This document shows, in pieces, positions 24,452-34,029 of a DNA stretch of 59,189 nt (position 1 is its first letter; each line of letters begins with the position of its first letter). The DNA is from JBKHJA01 sp046538375 (GTDB lineage: Bacteria; Acidobacteriota; Aminicenantia; Aminicenantales; Aminicenantaceae), in NCBI GenBank assembly GCA_046538375.1, contig JBKHJA010000001.1:1-59189 (forward strand), written 5' to 3'. A program made the position numbers and the translations under genes. The notes under the pieces are model-generated. The model was not told the DNA's origin. It was given only the letters and a program-made list of their open reading frames with translations, and did no database searches.

Positions 24452-25985
24452 ACACGTCGTGCATGTTCATCCGGCCGTCAGGAATGGGACGCCAGCCTTT
24501 CAGTCGTTTCCTCGCACCGTAGATTTCCTTCATGCTGTAGCCAAAAATCCAGGGGGCATCCTGGAAGATGAGATGCTGGGCCTGGCGTAAGAATTGTTTT
24601 CTTTTCTCGGTGTCCATTCCCTTCTCCGCCTTCTCCAGGAGATGGTCCACAGCAGGATTTGAATAACCGGTATAGTTTCCCCTTCCTTTGCTGTGAAGAG
24701 TGGGTTTGAGGATACCGATCGAATCCAGACTGGCATCACCCCAACTGGAAATGAATAGAGTCCGCTCCTGCTTCATAAGAAGAGTCCTGAGCACCCCCCA
24801 TTCCCAAAGCCGCACCTTGGCTTTGACCTTGACCCTGGCCAACTGAGCGGATAGGGCCAGAGCGATTTCGTTCAAGTCCTGCACGGTATCCAGCTCCACT
24901 TCAAGACCATTCTCATATCCTGCTTCTTTGAGCAGCCTCCGAGCCTTCTGGGGATTGTGCTGATAAGGTCTCAGATCATCATGGTAGCCAAATGATCCCA
25001 GCATCAAAGGGCCGGGCAGCCGCACGGCCATTCCTTCCAGGATGGTATTGATGATAGAGTCTATGTCCACGGCATGGTTCATGGCCCTCCGGACTCTGGG
25101 GTCATCAAACGGAGGCCTGGTGCAGTTCATACCCATGTAGAAACTGCGCGTTCCTCGGCAGGAGAGGATGCGGGTGCGGGGATCTTTGGCTATGTTGCTC
25201 ATCAAATGGGGAGGAACCATCTGAATCAAATCGCATTCCCCTGCTTTCAGAGCAGCCACCCGGGTGGCAGTCTCAGGAATGGGTCTGAAGATCAGGGTCT
25301 TTATGCGGGCTTTTCCTGCTGGAGGAATCTCCGGAGAGCCGCCGTAGTATTGATCAAAGCGCTCCATGATGATGTGTTCGCCTTTCCGCCATTCCACGAA
25401 TCGAAAGGGCCCTGCTCCCACCGGATGTTCGGCAAAATAGGATGAGCCCACCTTCTCCACATAATCCTTGGGGATAATTTCTTGAAAAGGAAGCATGGCT
25501 ATCAGGGTGGGCCACGGTTCGCTGGTCTTGATATGGACAGTGTAATGGTCGATTATGTCCACTCCGGTCACCGGCCCCAGAAGGCCTTTCCGGGGCGAAC
25601 TTTGTCCGTCTACAGCTCCCCGGGTGATAATCCGCTCTATGGTGAATTTCACATCTTCAGCGGTAAAGGGTTCCAGGTTGTGGAAGCGGATGCCTTTTCT
25701 CAATTTGAATTCCCAGGTGTTTTTATCAACCAGCCTCCATTTTTCTGCCATCTGGGGCACCACCTTCATGTCAGGCGTGCGGGTGACCAGTCCGTCAAAC
25801 ATGTTGCGTATCACTGTCTCCACCACCCGGTCGCGGTGCATGGCCGGATCCAGGGTGGAGACAGTCTGGGAAAGCCCGATAATCAAAAGCCCCTTGTGTT
25901 GAGGAGATCTGCACCCTGCTGTGGTGGCCAGTCCTATACCTAGAAGCAAAAATAGAGGTTTGGTGAATAATTTTCTCATTGACAT
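24435..25985 (-). CDS. ABC transporter substrate-binding lipoprotein, peptide/nickel family
   Basis: A family 5 solute-binding protein (DppA/OppA type) of 516 residues. The signal peptide ends in a lipobox TAGC, so the mature protein should be lipid-anchored in the periplasm. The fold is marked by DRVVETVIRNMFDGLVTR near residue 50, DVKFTIERI and VRRAMNHAVDIDSII. It follows the HyuB-OppF gene without a gap and closes the transporter operon. The substrate is unknown; a peptide or cyclic amide is likely from the linked hydantoinase genes. Confidence 0.9.
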   Translation of the reverse strand: MSMRKLFTKPLFLLLGIGLATTAGCRSPQHKGLLIIGLSQTVSTLDPAMHRDRVVETVIRNMFDGLVTRTPDMKVVPQMAEKWRLVDKNTWEFKLRKGIRFHNLEPFTAEDVKFTIERIITRGAVDGQSSPRKGLLGPVTGVDIIDHYTVHIKTSEPWPTLIAMLPFQEIIPKDYVEKVGSSYFAEHPVGAGPFRFVEWRKGEHIIMERFDQYYGGSPEIPPAGKARIKTLIFRPIPETATRVAALKAGECDLIQMVPPHLMSNIAKDPRTRILSCRGTRSFYMGMNCTRPPFDDPRVRRAMNHAVDIDSIINTILEGMAVRLPGPLMLGSFGYHDDLRPYQHNPQKARRLLKEAGYENGLEVELDTVQDLNEIALALSAQLARVKVKAKVRLWEWGVLRTLLMKQERTLFISSWGDASLDSIGILKPTLHSKGRGNYTGYSNPAVDHLLEKAEKGMDTEKRKQFLRQAQHLIFQDAPWIFGYSMKEIYGARKRLKGWRPIPDGRMNMHDVFTAVE

Positions 25986-28586
25986 TCAGTGGGCAAGATG
26001 ACAGGCAACCAGGCGGCCTTCTTCTGTGGATCGGAGTTCTGGCTCTTGCTTTGTGCAGTCCTTCACCTGGGGGAGGGGACAGCGGGGGTGGAACCGGCAT
26101 CCAGAGGGAGGATTCACCGCAGTGGGAGTTTCCCCTGAAATCCGGAGGCCTTTAGGGCCTGGCTGCTGGCCGACTTCCAGGACCGAATCCAGAAGAAGCC
26201 GGGTGTAAGGATGCTGCGGTGAATCGATGATTTGATTCCTGGTTCCTGTCTCCACAATTTTTCCCAAATACATGACCGCAATGCGGTCGCTTATCTGAGC
26301 AATCACTGCAAGGTCGTGGGCGATAAGAAGATAAGTCAAATCAAATTCCCGCTGGAGATTTTTCAACAGGTTCATGATCTGGGCTTGGATAGAAATGTCC
26401 AGTGCAGCCACCGGTTCATCAGCCACTATAAACCGGGGATGAACCGCCAATGCCCTGGCAATCCCGATGCGCTGCCGCTGGCCGCCGCTGAATTGATGGG
26501 GATAATGGCCGGCCCATTCACAGGAAAGCCCCGCCTGTTCCATAAGCCGGAATACTTTCTTTTCCTTTTCCTCTGCTGTCAGGTTGAAGTGGAGTTTCAA
26601 AGGGAGAGAGAGAATTTTTTTGACCGTCTGACGGGGATTGAGTGAGGCATAGGGGTCTTGGAAGATGATCTGCATCTCGGTGCGCAGGGGGCGCAGCTGC
26701 CGCCAGCTCAGGTGGGTAATGTCCAGGTCTTTGAAAAGAATTTGTCCTTCAGTGGGTTCCTCAAGCCTGAGGATGGTTCGTCCTAGAGTGGACTTGCCGC
26801 AGCCGCTCTCGCCCACCAATCCAAGGACTTCCCCTGGATAAATGTCGAGGGAGACGCCATCCACTGCCCGGATGTGCGCTCCTTTTTTCCTCCGGGTTTT
26901 GGTGACCGGAAAATGTTTCTTGAGATTCCTGATTCGAATCAGCGGTTGATCTGCTGGGTTTGAACGGCCAGCATTCTTTTGGTGGGTGCCAGGATTGTGT
27001 CCAGCAGGTTTTCCGTATCCTCCGCCGCCAGGAGTGATGATGCGGAGGAGATCCCCGCGCTTCAACTTATGGGGTTTTCGAGGATTGAGTACTTTTTCTC
27101 TCTTGGTTCCGGGATTCAGGACCCATTTGCCCTTCTGGCCGGGCTGGCCCCCAAACAAACCTGGAGGGGCCATCTTCTGCCGGTCTGTCTTTCCCATCTG
27201 GCTTACTCCATCTGCCAGCACCCGGATATCCTTTTGCAGACCCCGTCCTCCTGGCCAGCGTCCTCTGCCTCCAGAGTGAGGGACCAGCTTATGCCTTTCT
27301 ATACGAACCGGAAATTCGGTTTCTGCCACTTCCACGGGCAGGTTGATGGAATTGGAGGTGTTGGTCTGGACCCCGTCCAGGCCGTCTTTACCCGGACGGC
27401 CCCCGTCGCCTCCTCCTAGGACTTCTTCGTACACGAAGACCTGCTTTGTTTGAGGGTGTCGACCGCTCAGACAGCACACAGTGGTGCAGCCGCAGCCTGA
27501 GGCCTTGGCTCTCTCCGGGAGAGCCTGAGCCAGGGCGCCGATCACCACATCAGCCACCCGCTGCATGGTGTCAGAGCGGGCTCCTACTGCTGCCGGAAAT
27601 CGAGGATTGACCACGGTTCCTTTTTCTCCTGCTTGGATGATGACAGGGCGAAAGCAGCCGGAGTTGGGAGGTATGGTAGGATCGGTAAAACAGCGAACCG
27701 CAAAATAGACACCCACCTTGAGGTTAGAGCGGGGAAGATTGATGGCCCCTTGGGCTTGGGGATCAGTGCCTGAAAAGTCCATCTTCATCTGATCACCGGC
27801 GACCTCCGCACACACCCTGATGGCCTTCGGAGGACCGCCCATACCGTCATCATCCATGGCATCCTCATACTCATACACGCCGTCGGGGATTTTCTCGATT
27901 TCTTCTCTCATCCGCTTTTCCGAGTACTCCTGCACCGCTCTCATGCCAGCCAGCAGTGCCTCTCTCCCGTATTTTTTTACGGCCTCCAGGAGGCGGCGTT
28001 CGCCGGTACGGCAGGCAGCGATTTGAGCGCTCAGGTCGCCCCGGAATGTTTCTGGAGTGCGGACATTGGCAGCGATAAGGCCGATCAGGTCTTGATTGAA
28101 TTCACCCCGGTGGCAGAGCTTCATCACCGACAGCCGCACTCCCTCCTGGAAAATCTCTTGATTATCCCCTGCGTAACTGGCTGGAAGACGTCCTCCTATA
28201 TCCTGATGGTGTCCGATATTGGAGACAAATCCCATCAGTTTTCCTGCTTGGTAAACCGGAGCAGAAACAGTGATGTCGTTCAAGTGGGCACCACCGCCCA
28301 CATAAGGATCATTGGCCAGAAAAATGTCTCCTTTGTGGATGGATTCATTTTCTGATGGGGAAAGAATAGCCTGACTTAAACCTAAGAGAGAGCCCAGATG
28401 GACAGGATTGTGTTCCCCCTGAGCCACACAGTTCCCCTGGGCATCGAACAGGGCACAGGAACAGTCTTCTCTTTCCTTGATTCCGGGGGAATAACTGCTC
28501 CTGACCAGAGCCAGCCACATTTCGTCAGTGATAGTCAGGAACAGGTTGTTCAGCAGTTCAAAAGTAATAGGATCCACTCTTTCCAT
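25986..28586 (-). CDS. Fusion of hydantoinase B/oxoprolinase subunit and OppF-type ABC ATPase
   Basis: One continuous frame of about 866 residues encodes two different proteins. Residues 1-530 are HyuB/5-oxoprolinase beta: DPITFELLNNLF at the start, FLANDPYVGGGAHLNDI, SGTDPQAQGAINLPRSN and the C-terminal glycine-rich ITPGGGGYGKP. Residues about 549-866 are an oligopeptide-transporter ATPase: Walker A GESGCGKST (about 594-602), Q-loop IFQDPYASL, signature FSGGQRQR (about 701-708), Walker B VADEP (about 723-727), and a Cys-containing C-terminal oligo_HPY segment (CRFHPRCP). No stop, frameshift or internal in-frame ATG separates them. The start at 28586 has GAGG 8 bases upstream. Both halves look complete. 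Confidence 0.88.
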   Translation of the reverse strand: MERVDPITFELLNNLFLTITDEMWLALVRSSYSPGIKEREDCSCALFDAQGNCVAQGEHNPVHLGSLLGLSQAILSPSENESIHKGDIFLANDPYVGGGAHLNDITVSAPVYQAGKLMGFVSNIGHHQDIGGRLPASYAGDNQEIFQEGVRLSVMKLCHRGEFNQDLIGLIAANVRTPETFRGDLSAQIAACRTGERRLLEAVKKYGREALLAGMRAVQEYSEKRMREEIEKIPDGVYEYEDAMDDDGMGGPPKAIRVCAEVAGDQMKMDFSGTDPQAQGAINLPRSNLKVGVYFAVRCFTDPTIPPNSGCFRPVIIQAGEKGTVVNPRFPAAVGARSDTMQRVADVVIGALAQALPERAKASGCGCTTVCCLSGRHPQTKQVFVYEEVLGGGDGGRPGKDGLDGVQTNTSNSINLPVEVAETEFPVRIERHKLVPHSGGRGRWPGGRGLQKDIRVLADGVSQMGKTDRQKMAPPGLFGGQPGQKGKWVLNPGTKREKVLNPRKPHKLKRGDLLRIITPGGGGYGKPAGHNPGTHQKNAGRSNPADQPLIRIRNLKKHFPVTKTRRKKGAHIRAVDGVSLDIYPGEVLGLVGESGCGKSTLGRTILRLEEPTEGQILFKDLDITHLSWRQLRPLRTEMQIIFQDPYASLNPRQTVKKILSLPLKLHFNLTAEEKEKKVFRLMEQAGLSCEWAGHYPHQFSGGQRQRIGIARALAVHPRFIVADEPVAALDISIQAQIMNLLKNLQREFDLTYLLIAHDLAVIAQISDRIAVMYLGKIVETGTRNQIIDSPQHPYTRLLLDSVLEVGQQPGPKGLRISGETPTAVNPPSGCRFHPRCPLPQVKDCTKQEPELRSTEEGRLVACHLAH

Positions 28587-28596
28587 GAACATTACC

Positions 28597-30690
28597 TCAA
28601 TGCCTGGTCAGCATAAGATTTTCATGAGAATCTCTTCGAGCCTTCCACCCAGGAGGAATCACTGTGGTGGAATTGGGTTCTTCTATGACGGCCGGCCCCT
28701 CAATCTCGGTGACCCTGGCTGGACAGAGGTTGGTCCGTTCATAGATAGGCGTTTCCACCAAGCCCTGGCTCTGTTTGAAAAAGACTTTCCTTTTTCCTTT
28801 GAAAACCGATTGATTTGCTTTGGGATGATAATGCGGCAGCGCAATATCTGGACTTTTTACAATTATAGTGACCCTTAAATTGACCAGCTGGAGAGGATGA
28901 TGGGGGTGGGAGTGTCCGTAGAAGTGGTGGTGTTCAGTATGGAAACGATTTGCCACTTTCTGCAGATGGTTTTGCTTCAGGGGTCTGGAGGGGAACGAAA
29001 TGTTAAGCCAGTGAGTTTGACCTTGGTAGCGGATATCTGCGCTTCGCTTCACCTGCCCTTTTTTGCTGGGCACCTGTTTTTTTAACTGCTGGCGGGCTTT
29101 CTTCTCCAGGCCGCCAAAAAGGTTTTCTATTTCTTCTGTTTTCCTGGAGGAGAGGGGCATCATCCTGGCCAGGGAAACATCCACCCGCAGATCACTGGCC
29201 AGCAGCCCGTAACAGGAAAAAAGGCCGGGTTCCACAGGAACGATGACTTTGGGGATTTGAAGTTCTTCAGCCAAATCCGCCCCATGCGCTCCTCCAGAGC
29301 CGCCAAAAGCGATCAGGGTGAACTGTCTGGGATCCTGTCCTCTCTCCAGAGAGATAAATCTGAGCGCCCGCAGCATATTGGCGTTGGCGATCTGGATGAT
29401 ACCTTGGGCAGCCTGGAAAATGCTCAGCCCTAACGGTTCAGCGATCTTGGATTGAATGGCAGTGCGGGCTGCCCGGGCATCCAGGGGCATCCTTCCTTCC
29501 AGGAAGTATTTGGGATTGAGACGCCCTAAAACCAAGTTGGCATCGGTCACCGTAGGACTTTTCCCTCCTTGGCCGTAGCACACTGGTCCAGGATTTACCC
29601 CTGCGCTTTGAGGGCCCACATTCAAGGCTCCCCCAGAATCTATCCAGGCAGTGCTCCCTGCTCCAGCGCCCACTTCAGCCAGATCGAGGCTGGGCAGGCG
29701 AAGCGGATATCCTCCTCCTTTTTTAACATTATGCCCGTACAGGCTTCCTCCGATCTCCTGTTCTGAGGTGAAGGGAGATTGCCCGTCCTGTATCAGGCTG
29801 GCTTTGGCTGTGGTGCCGCCCATATCAAAGGAGATGGCATTTTTCAGATTGAGTAATCTGGCCAGGTGGGCGGAAGCGGTCACTCCTGCTGCTGGTCCGG
29901 ACTCCACCATTTTGGCCGGGAGTTCTCTAGCCATGACCGGAGTCATCATGCCTCCGTTGGATCCCATGATACGCAGGGAATTGGCACTTCCTTTCTCCTG
30001 CACTGCCTTCTCCACTTTGCTTAAATATTGGTCTACCAGAGGGCGCAGACAGGCGTTGATCACGGTGGCCGATGTCCTTTCGTATTCCCGAATCTCAGGC
30101 AGGACTTCTGAGGAAAGGCAGACCATAACTTCTGGATAATACCGGCTGATGGTTTCTTTGACTTTATACTCGGAGGCAGGATTGAGGTAGGAGAACAGAA
30201 AACACACAGCCAAAGCACTCACTTTTTCCTGTTTGACCAGTTTTTTCAGGACAGGGTCCAATTCTTTTTCATTGACCGGGGTCAGGATATTTCCGCTGGC
30301 ATCGGTCCGTTCCGAAACTTCTTTCCTCAGGCAAGAAGGAATGAGAGGAGGGATTTTCTCTGTAAAAAAATCATAGGGTTGGGGCCTTTTCTGCCTGGCG
30401 ATTTCCAGGATGTCTCCAAATCCTTTGGTGGTTATTAAGGCAGTCTTGGCCGTTTTGCCCTCTAAGATGGCATTGGTGGCTGCAGTGGTGGCGTGGATGA
30501 GAACACTCATTTCCTCAGGACTTTTCTGGGCCTTGTTCAACAGTTCTTCCCAGGCTTGAAGAAAGCCCAGGGAAACATCTGGAGTGCTGGTGGCAACTTT
30601 GGTGGTGAATGTCTTTCCTTCTTGTTGATCCATCAGCAGACCATCGGTAAAAGTCCCTCCGATGTCAACACCCACTTTAAACCTGGTCAT
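28597..30690 (-). CDS. Hydantoinase A/5-oxoprolinase alpha-type subunit
   Basis: HyuA-type subunit of the ATP-dependent hydantoinase/oxoprolinase/acetone-carboxylase superfamily, about 697 residues. The N-terminal ATPase domain starts VGVDIGGTFTDG, and MGGTTAKASLI lies near residue 290. HyuA pairs with HyuB to open a cyclic amide at ATP cost, as in N-methylhydantoinase or 5-oxoprolinase. I chose the ATG at 30690 (MTRFKVG) with AGAGG upstream over one nine codons earlier; both overlap the oppD end. It lies between two transporter ATPase genes. Exact substrate cannot be deduced. Confidence 0.9.
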   Translation of the reverse strand: MTRFKVGVDIGGTFTDGLLMDQQEGKTFTTKVATSTPDVSLGFLQAWEELLNKAQKSPEEMSVLIHATTAATNAILEGKTAKTALITTKGFGDILEIARQKRPQPYDFFTEKIPPLIPSCLRKEVSERTDASGNILTPVNEKELDPVLKKLVKQEKVSALAVCFLFSYLNPASEYKVKETISRYYPEVMVCLSSEVLPEIREYERTSATVINACLRPLVDQYLSKVEKAVQEKGSANSLRIMGSNGGMMTPVMARELPAKMVESGPAAGVTASAHLARLLNLKNAISFDMGGTTAKASLIQDGQSPFTSEQEIGGSLYGHNVKKGGGYPLRLPSLDLAEVGAGAGSTAWIDSGGALNVGPQSAGVNPGPVCYGQGGKSPTVTDANLVLGRLNPKYFLEGRMPLDARAARTAIQSKIAEPLGLSIFQAAQGIIQIANANMLRALRFISLERGQDPRQFTLIAFGGSGGAHGADLAEELQIPKVIVPVEPGLFSCYGLLASDLRVDVSLARMMPLSSRKTEEIENLFGGLEKKARQQLKKQVPSKKGQVKRSADIRYQGQTHWLNISFPSRPLKQNHLQKVANRFHTEHHHFYGHSHPHHPLQLVNLRVTIIVKSPDIALPHYHPKANQSVFKGKRKVFFKQSQGLVETPIYERTNLCPARVTEIEGPAVIEEPNSTTVIPPGWKARRDSHENLMLTRH

Positions 30691-31735
30691 GGTTTTCCTC
30701 TTTTTTGGGGAAGTCAAGATGACACCTCACCTGCCAGTTTCCATCTACAGTGAGGAGCCGGGGTTTTTCTTTCCGGCAGCGTTCCATCAGATGAGGACAG
30801 CGGTCCTGGAAGGTACATCCAGGCGGCAGGTCAGACAGATCCGGAACTTCCCCAGGAATGGGGTAGATGTACTTTTTTCTCTGTAATGCGGGAAGGCATT
30901 CCAGAAGACCCTGGGTGTAGGGGTGTCTGGGGGAAGAAAAGACCTGGGAGGTCAATCCGTGCTCCACAATTTGTCCGGCGTACATCACCGCCACCCGTTT
31001 GCAGAGATAGTCTATGGTCCCTATGTCATGGGTGATAAGAAGGATCGAGGTTCTGTATTTTTCTCTGATTTCAGCCAGAAGGTTCAGGATTTGCACCTGT
31101 ACGGTCACATCCAGGGCGGTGGTTGGCTCGTCAGCAATGAGCAGTAAAGGATTGCAGGCCAGCCCGGCAGCAATGATGGCCCGCTGACGCATCCCTCCGC
31201 TCAACTGGTGAGGATACTGGCGGGTTCGCTCTCTAGGAGATGGGATGTGGACCAGCCGCATGAGCTCCAGAACCCTCTGTTGAATAGTCCCTCTCTGGGC
31301 CTGGTTATTCTTCCTTTCTGGCTGCCAGTGGTGGATTTTTAGAACCTCAGCAATTTGATAACCCACCTGAAGCACAGGATTGAGAGTGGTCAGGGGATCC
31401 TGGAAAACCATGGCTATGGACCGTCCCCGTATCCGCTGCATTTCCTTTTCCGGCTGCTGGAGCAGGTCCACACCTTGGAAAAAGATTTCTCCGGAGACAA
31501 TCCGGCCCGGTGGGGATATAAGGCGGAGGAGGGAGAGAGCAAATACACTTTTTCCGCACCCGGATTCTCCCACCAGTCCCAGAGCCTCACCCTGGTTCAG
31601 GATCAAGCTTACTCCATCCACTGCCTTCACTGTGCCCTGGTGAGTAAAGAAATAGGTGCTCAGATTGTTTATGTTCAGTAAAGGTGACCGGTAAGCTGCG
31701 GGGTTTATGTTTTTTTTGTTCTCTTTGATCTTCAT
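30677..31735 (-). CDS. oppD-like: Oligopeptide ABC transporter ATPase, OppD/DppD type
   Basis: A 352-residue ATPase with Walker A GESGCGKS, Q-loop VFQDPLTTLNP, signature LSGGMRQRA, Walker B LLIADEP and the C-terminal oligo_HPY region with Cys residues CTFQDRCPHLMERC. The true start is the ATG at 31735, overlapping the stop of the permease gene as ATGA. The open frame continues 175 codons further upstream, but that part is only a shadow of the permease gene in another frame. It pairs with the OppF half of the HyuB fusion to form the ATPase heterodimer. Confidence 0.95.
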   Translation of the reverse strand: MKIKENKKNINPAAYRSPLLNINNLSTYFFTHQGTVKAVDGVSLILNQGEALGLVGESGCGKSVFALSLLRLISPPGRIVSGEIFFQGVDLLQQPEKEMQRIRGRSIAMVFQDPLTTLNPVLQVGYQIAEVLKIHHWQPERKNNQAQRGTIQQRVLELMRLVHIPSPRERTRQYPHQLSGGMRQRAIIAAGLACNPLLLIADEPTTALDVTVQVQILNLLAEIREKYRTSILLITHDIGTIDYLCKRVAVMYAGQIVEHGLTSQVFSSPRHPYTQGLLECLPALQRKKYIYPIPGEVPDLSDLPPGCTFQDRCPHLMERCRKEKPRLLTVDGNWQVRCHLDFPKKEENHDQV

Positions 31736-32610
31736 CTCATCTGACTCTTGAGTCTGGGGTCCAGGACTTCGCGCAGCCCGTTTCCGAACATATTCACTCC
31801 CATCACCATGATGAGAATAGCCAGGCCGGGAAAGGTGGCGATCCACCACTCTTCGAGGAGGTAGGCTCTGCCTTCGCTGACCATCCCCCCCCAGCTGGGG
31901 AAGGGAGGCTGAATACCCAGACCCAGAAAGCTCAAAGAGGCTTCCAGCAGGATGATGATAGCCACGTTGAGAGTGGCGAACACCATCACTGAGGAGAGCA
32001 CATTGGGGAATATCTCTCCAGCCATGATACGGCCATGGCCGGCCCCCATGGACTCTGCGGCCTCCACATATTCCCGGGTTTTGGCGGACAGAGTGTCCCC
32101 CCGCACCAGGCGGCAGAAGGGCACCCAGCCTTTTATGGTCAAAGTGATGATGATGTTCATCAATCCCGGCTTGAGAAAGGCCATCATGCCGATAGCAAAA
32201 AGCATGAAAGGAAAAGCCAGGAGAATATCCACTATCCGGGATATCACTGAATCCAGCCATCCGCCGAAATAGCCGGCCAAAAGGCCCAGCACAGATCCTA
32301 TAAAGGCAGAGAGGATGACCACCACCACTCCTACCAGGATAGAAACACGTGCCCCATACAGGATCCGGCTCAACAGATCACGCCCTTGCTGGTCGCAGCC
32401 TAAGGGATAGGTCCAGTCACCTCCCTTCATCCATGCCGGCGGTTTGAATCGGTTTGTCAAACGGCCGTGAAAAGGATCATGGGGAGAAATGAGGGGAGTG
32501 AAAACAGCGCACAGGGTGAAGAGAAACACCACTCCACCGCCCACCACAGCCAGTCGGTGGCGGCGGATCTTAAGCCAGAATGAGCGCAAGTTTCTTGAAT
32601 CCATCCTCAT
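31732..32610 (-). CDS. oppC-like: Peptide ABC transporter permease, OppC/DppC type
   Basis: An integral membrane permease of 292 residues with an N-terminal span (about 19-40), the conserved PLGCDQQGRDLLSR segment of OppC proteins, and five further spans. The EAA loop that contacts the ATPases reads EYVEAAESMGAGHGRIM. It starts 11 bases after the oppB stop and overlaps oppD by ATGA. Confidence 0.95.
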   Translation of the reverse strand: MRMDSRNLRSFWLKIRRHRLAVVGGGVVFLFTLCAVFTPLISPHDPFHGRLTNRFKPPAWMKGGDWTYPLGCDQQGRDLLSRILYGARVSILVGVVVVILSAFIGSVLGLLAGYFGGWLDSVISRIVDILLAFPFMLFAIGMMAFLKPGLMNIIITLTIKGWVPFCRLVRGDTLSAKTREYVEAAESMGAGHGRIMAGEIFPNVLSSVMVFATLNVAIIILLEASLSFLGLGIQPPFPSWGGMVSEGRAYLLEEWWIATFPGLAILIMVMGVNMFGNGLREVLDPRLKSQMR

Positions 32611-32621
32611 CCTATTCTCTA

Positions 32622-33635
32622 TCAGACATTCTCAATCCTGGGATTGAGGTAGGTGTACAGCATGTCGGTAGCGAAATTGATGACCACATAGGTCACTGCG
32701 TAAAGCAGCACAGCGCCTTGAACCAGAGGGTAGTTGCGGGCATAAATGGCATCCACTGTCATCCGGCCCAGTCCGGGCCAGCCGAACACGGTTTCGATGA
32801 TCATATTGCCGCCCAAAAGAGACCCCAGTTGAAGGCCCACCACACTTATCACCGGAATCATGGCGTTTTTGAGAGCATGATTCAAGGCCACCACTCTTTC
32901 CGGAAGACCCTTAGCCCTGGCGAAAAGGATGTAATCCTGCTGAAGCATCTCCAGCATGGAAGCACGAGTCATCCGCATGGTCACCGCTGCTGTCCATCCT
33001 CCCAGGGCCACAGCTGGAAGCAGCAGGTGACGCAGGGCACTCAGGAGGGCCGCTCCGTTGAGGGTGATCATGGAATCCAGAACATAGCAGCCGGTGATGG
33101 TTTTTAAAGAAATACCATAGTCGATCCGCCCTGAAACAGGCAGCCATTCCAGTCTCATTCCGAAGATGAGAATGAGCAGCACTCCGATCAAAAAGCCGGG
33201 CATGGAGATACCCAGCAGGGCTGACCAGGAGGCTCCGTGATCCAGGATTCCATGCGGCCGCATGGCTGAGATCATTCCCAGAGGGATGGCCACCAGCAGG
33301 GCCAGGAACATGGCGGTGAAGGTCAGCTCCACGGTGGCCGGAAGATAATCACCGATCACTTCTGTTACCGGGCGCTGGTGAGTGAAGGAGAGGCCTAAGT
33401 CGCCCTGCACAGCTCTGGTGATGAAGTAAAAATATTGAACAGGAAAAGGCCGGTCCAGGCCGTATTGATGCCGAAGCTGCTCCACTTCCTGTTGGCTGAC
33501 TCCTGCCGCTTCCCCCATCATCAGTTCCACCGGATCGCCGGGAGTCAAATGCAGGAAGGAAAAGATGATGAAACTGACACCCATAAGCACCAGGATGGTT
33601 TGGGCCGAACGCTTGGCTAAGAACCGAATCCACAT
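32622..33635 (-). CDS. oppB-like: Peptide ABC transporter permease, OppB/DppB type
   Basis: A 337-residue permease, first gene of the transporter-hydantoinase operon. The N-terminus FLAKRSAQTILVLMGVSFIIF and the GDPVELMMG segment are typical of OppB. The EAA loop reads YILFARAKGLPERVVALNHALKNA. A possible promoter upstream is TTGAGG-17-TAAAGT on the minus strand, about 45 bases before the start. The start codon has no clear Shine-Dalgarno. Confidence 0.94.
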   Translation of the reverse strand: MWIRFLAKRSAQTILVLMGVSFIIFSFLHLTPGDPVELMMGEAAGVSQQEVEQLRHQYGLDRPFPVQYFYFITRAVQGDLGLSFTHQRPVTEVIGDYLPATVELTFTAMFLALLVAIPLGMISAMRPHGILDHGASWSALLGISMPGFLIGVLLILIFGMRLEWLPVSGRIDYGISLKTITGCYVLDSMITLNGAALLSALRHLLLPAVALGGWTAAVTMRMTRASMLEMLQQDYILFARAKGLPERVVALNHALKNAMIPVISVVGLQLGSLLGGNMIIETVFGWPGLGRMTVDAIYARNYPLVQGAVLLYAVTYVVINFATDMLYTYLNPRIENV

Positions 33636-34029
33636 GCGTTTTTATTTGTCAGGCCGTTTTTAGGCTGGGCCGTTTTGACTTTAGGATAACAGAAATCTGC
33701 CCTCAAATAAAACAGCCCCTCTTTTTTCTTGGTAGAAGGTGAGGAATGGGGCTTCCTCACCCCCATCCATCATGCCTTTGTATTATATATTTACCACAGT
33801 ATTGGAAGTGCTTACATCCTTTTTTCTTGACTGGTATTTGCGGCTTGTAATACATTTATCCTTCTGCAAAAATGTCCATCAGGGTTTCTTGCGAGCTTAC
33901 TGCTCACTCAAGCTTTTTCAGAACTGGACCTCTATCAGGAAAGAACCCCCCGGGAACAGCTCCTGGAGAGAGAAACGAAGAAAGCGAAGTGAGAGAAATT
34001 TCTATTTCTTAACATCAAAGGAGGATGGC
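33636..34029. other. Intergenic gap between divergent oppB and capA-like genes
   Basis: This gap holds the likely oppB promoter near its left end, a degenerate copy of the dispersed repeat at 33762-33813, and the AGGAGG site of the next gene at its right end. An open frame extends leftwards from the capA-like gene to 33739 but shows no protein-like features and has no ribosome-binding site. I see no other gene. Confidence 0.5.
33762..33813 (+). repeat. Dispersed intergenic repeat, copy C (degenerate)
   Basis: CCCATCCATCATGCCTTTG followed by TATATATTTACCACAGTATTG-like sequence and AAGTGCTT aligns with the full unit at 21158-21220 at roughly 70% by eye, with a few bases deleted in the centre. 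Just upstream, GGTGAGGAATGGGG and CTCACC form a small inverted pair of the same G/C-rich arm. Confidence 0.5.

Noticed and set aside
31736..32260. A 175-codon upstream extension of the oppD reading frame
   Set aside because: It lies entirely within the oppC gene in another frame, is rich in His/Gly/Pro without any domain, and the ATG overlapping the oppC stop gives a normal OppD length.
33739..34029. Upstream extension of the CapA-like gene
   Set aside because: AGGAGG and a signal peptide place the start at 34030; the extension overlaps a repeat copy.
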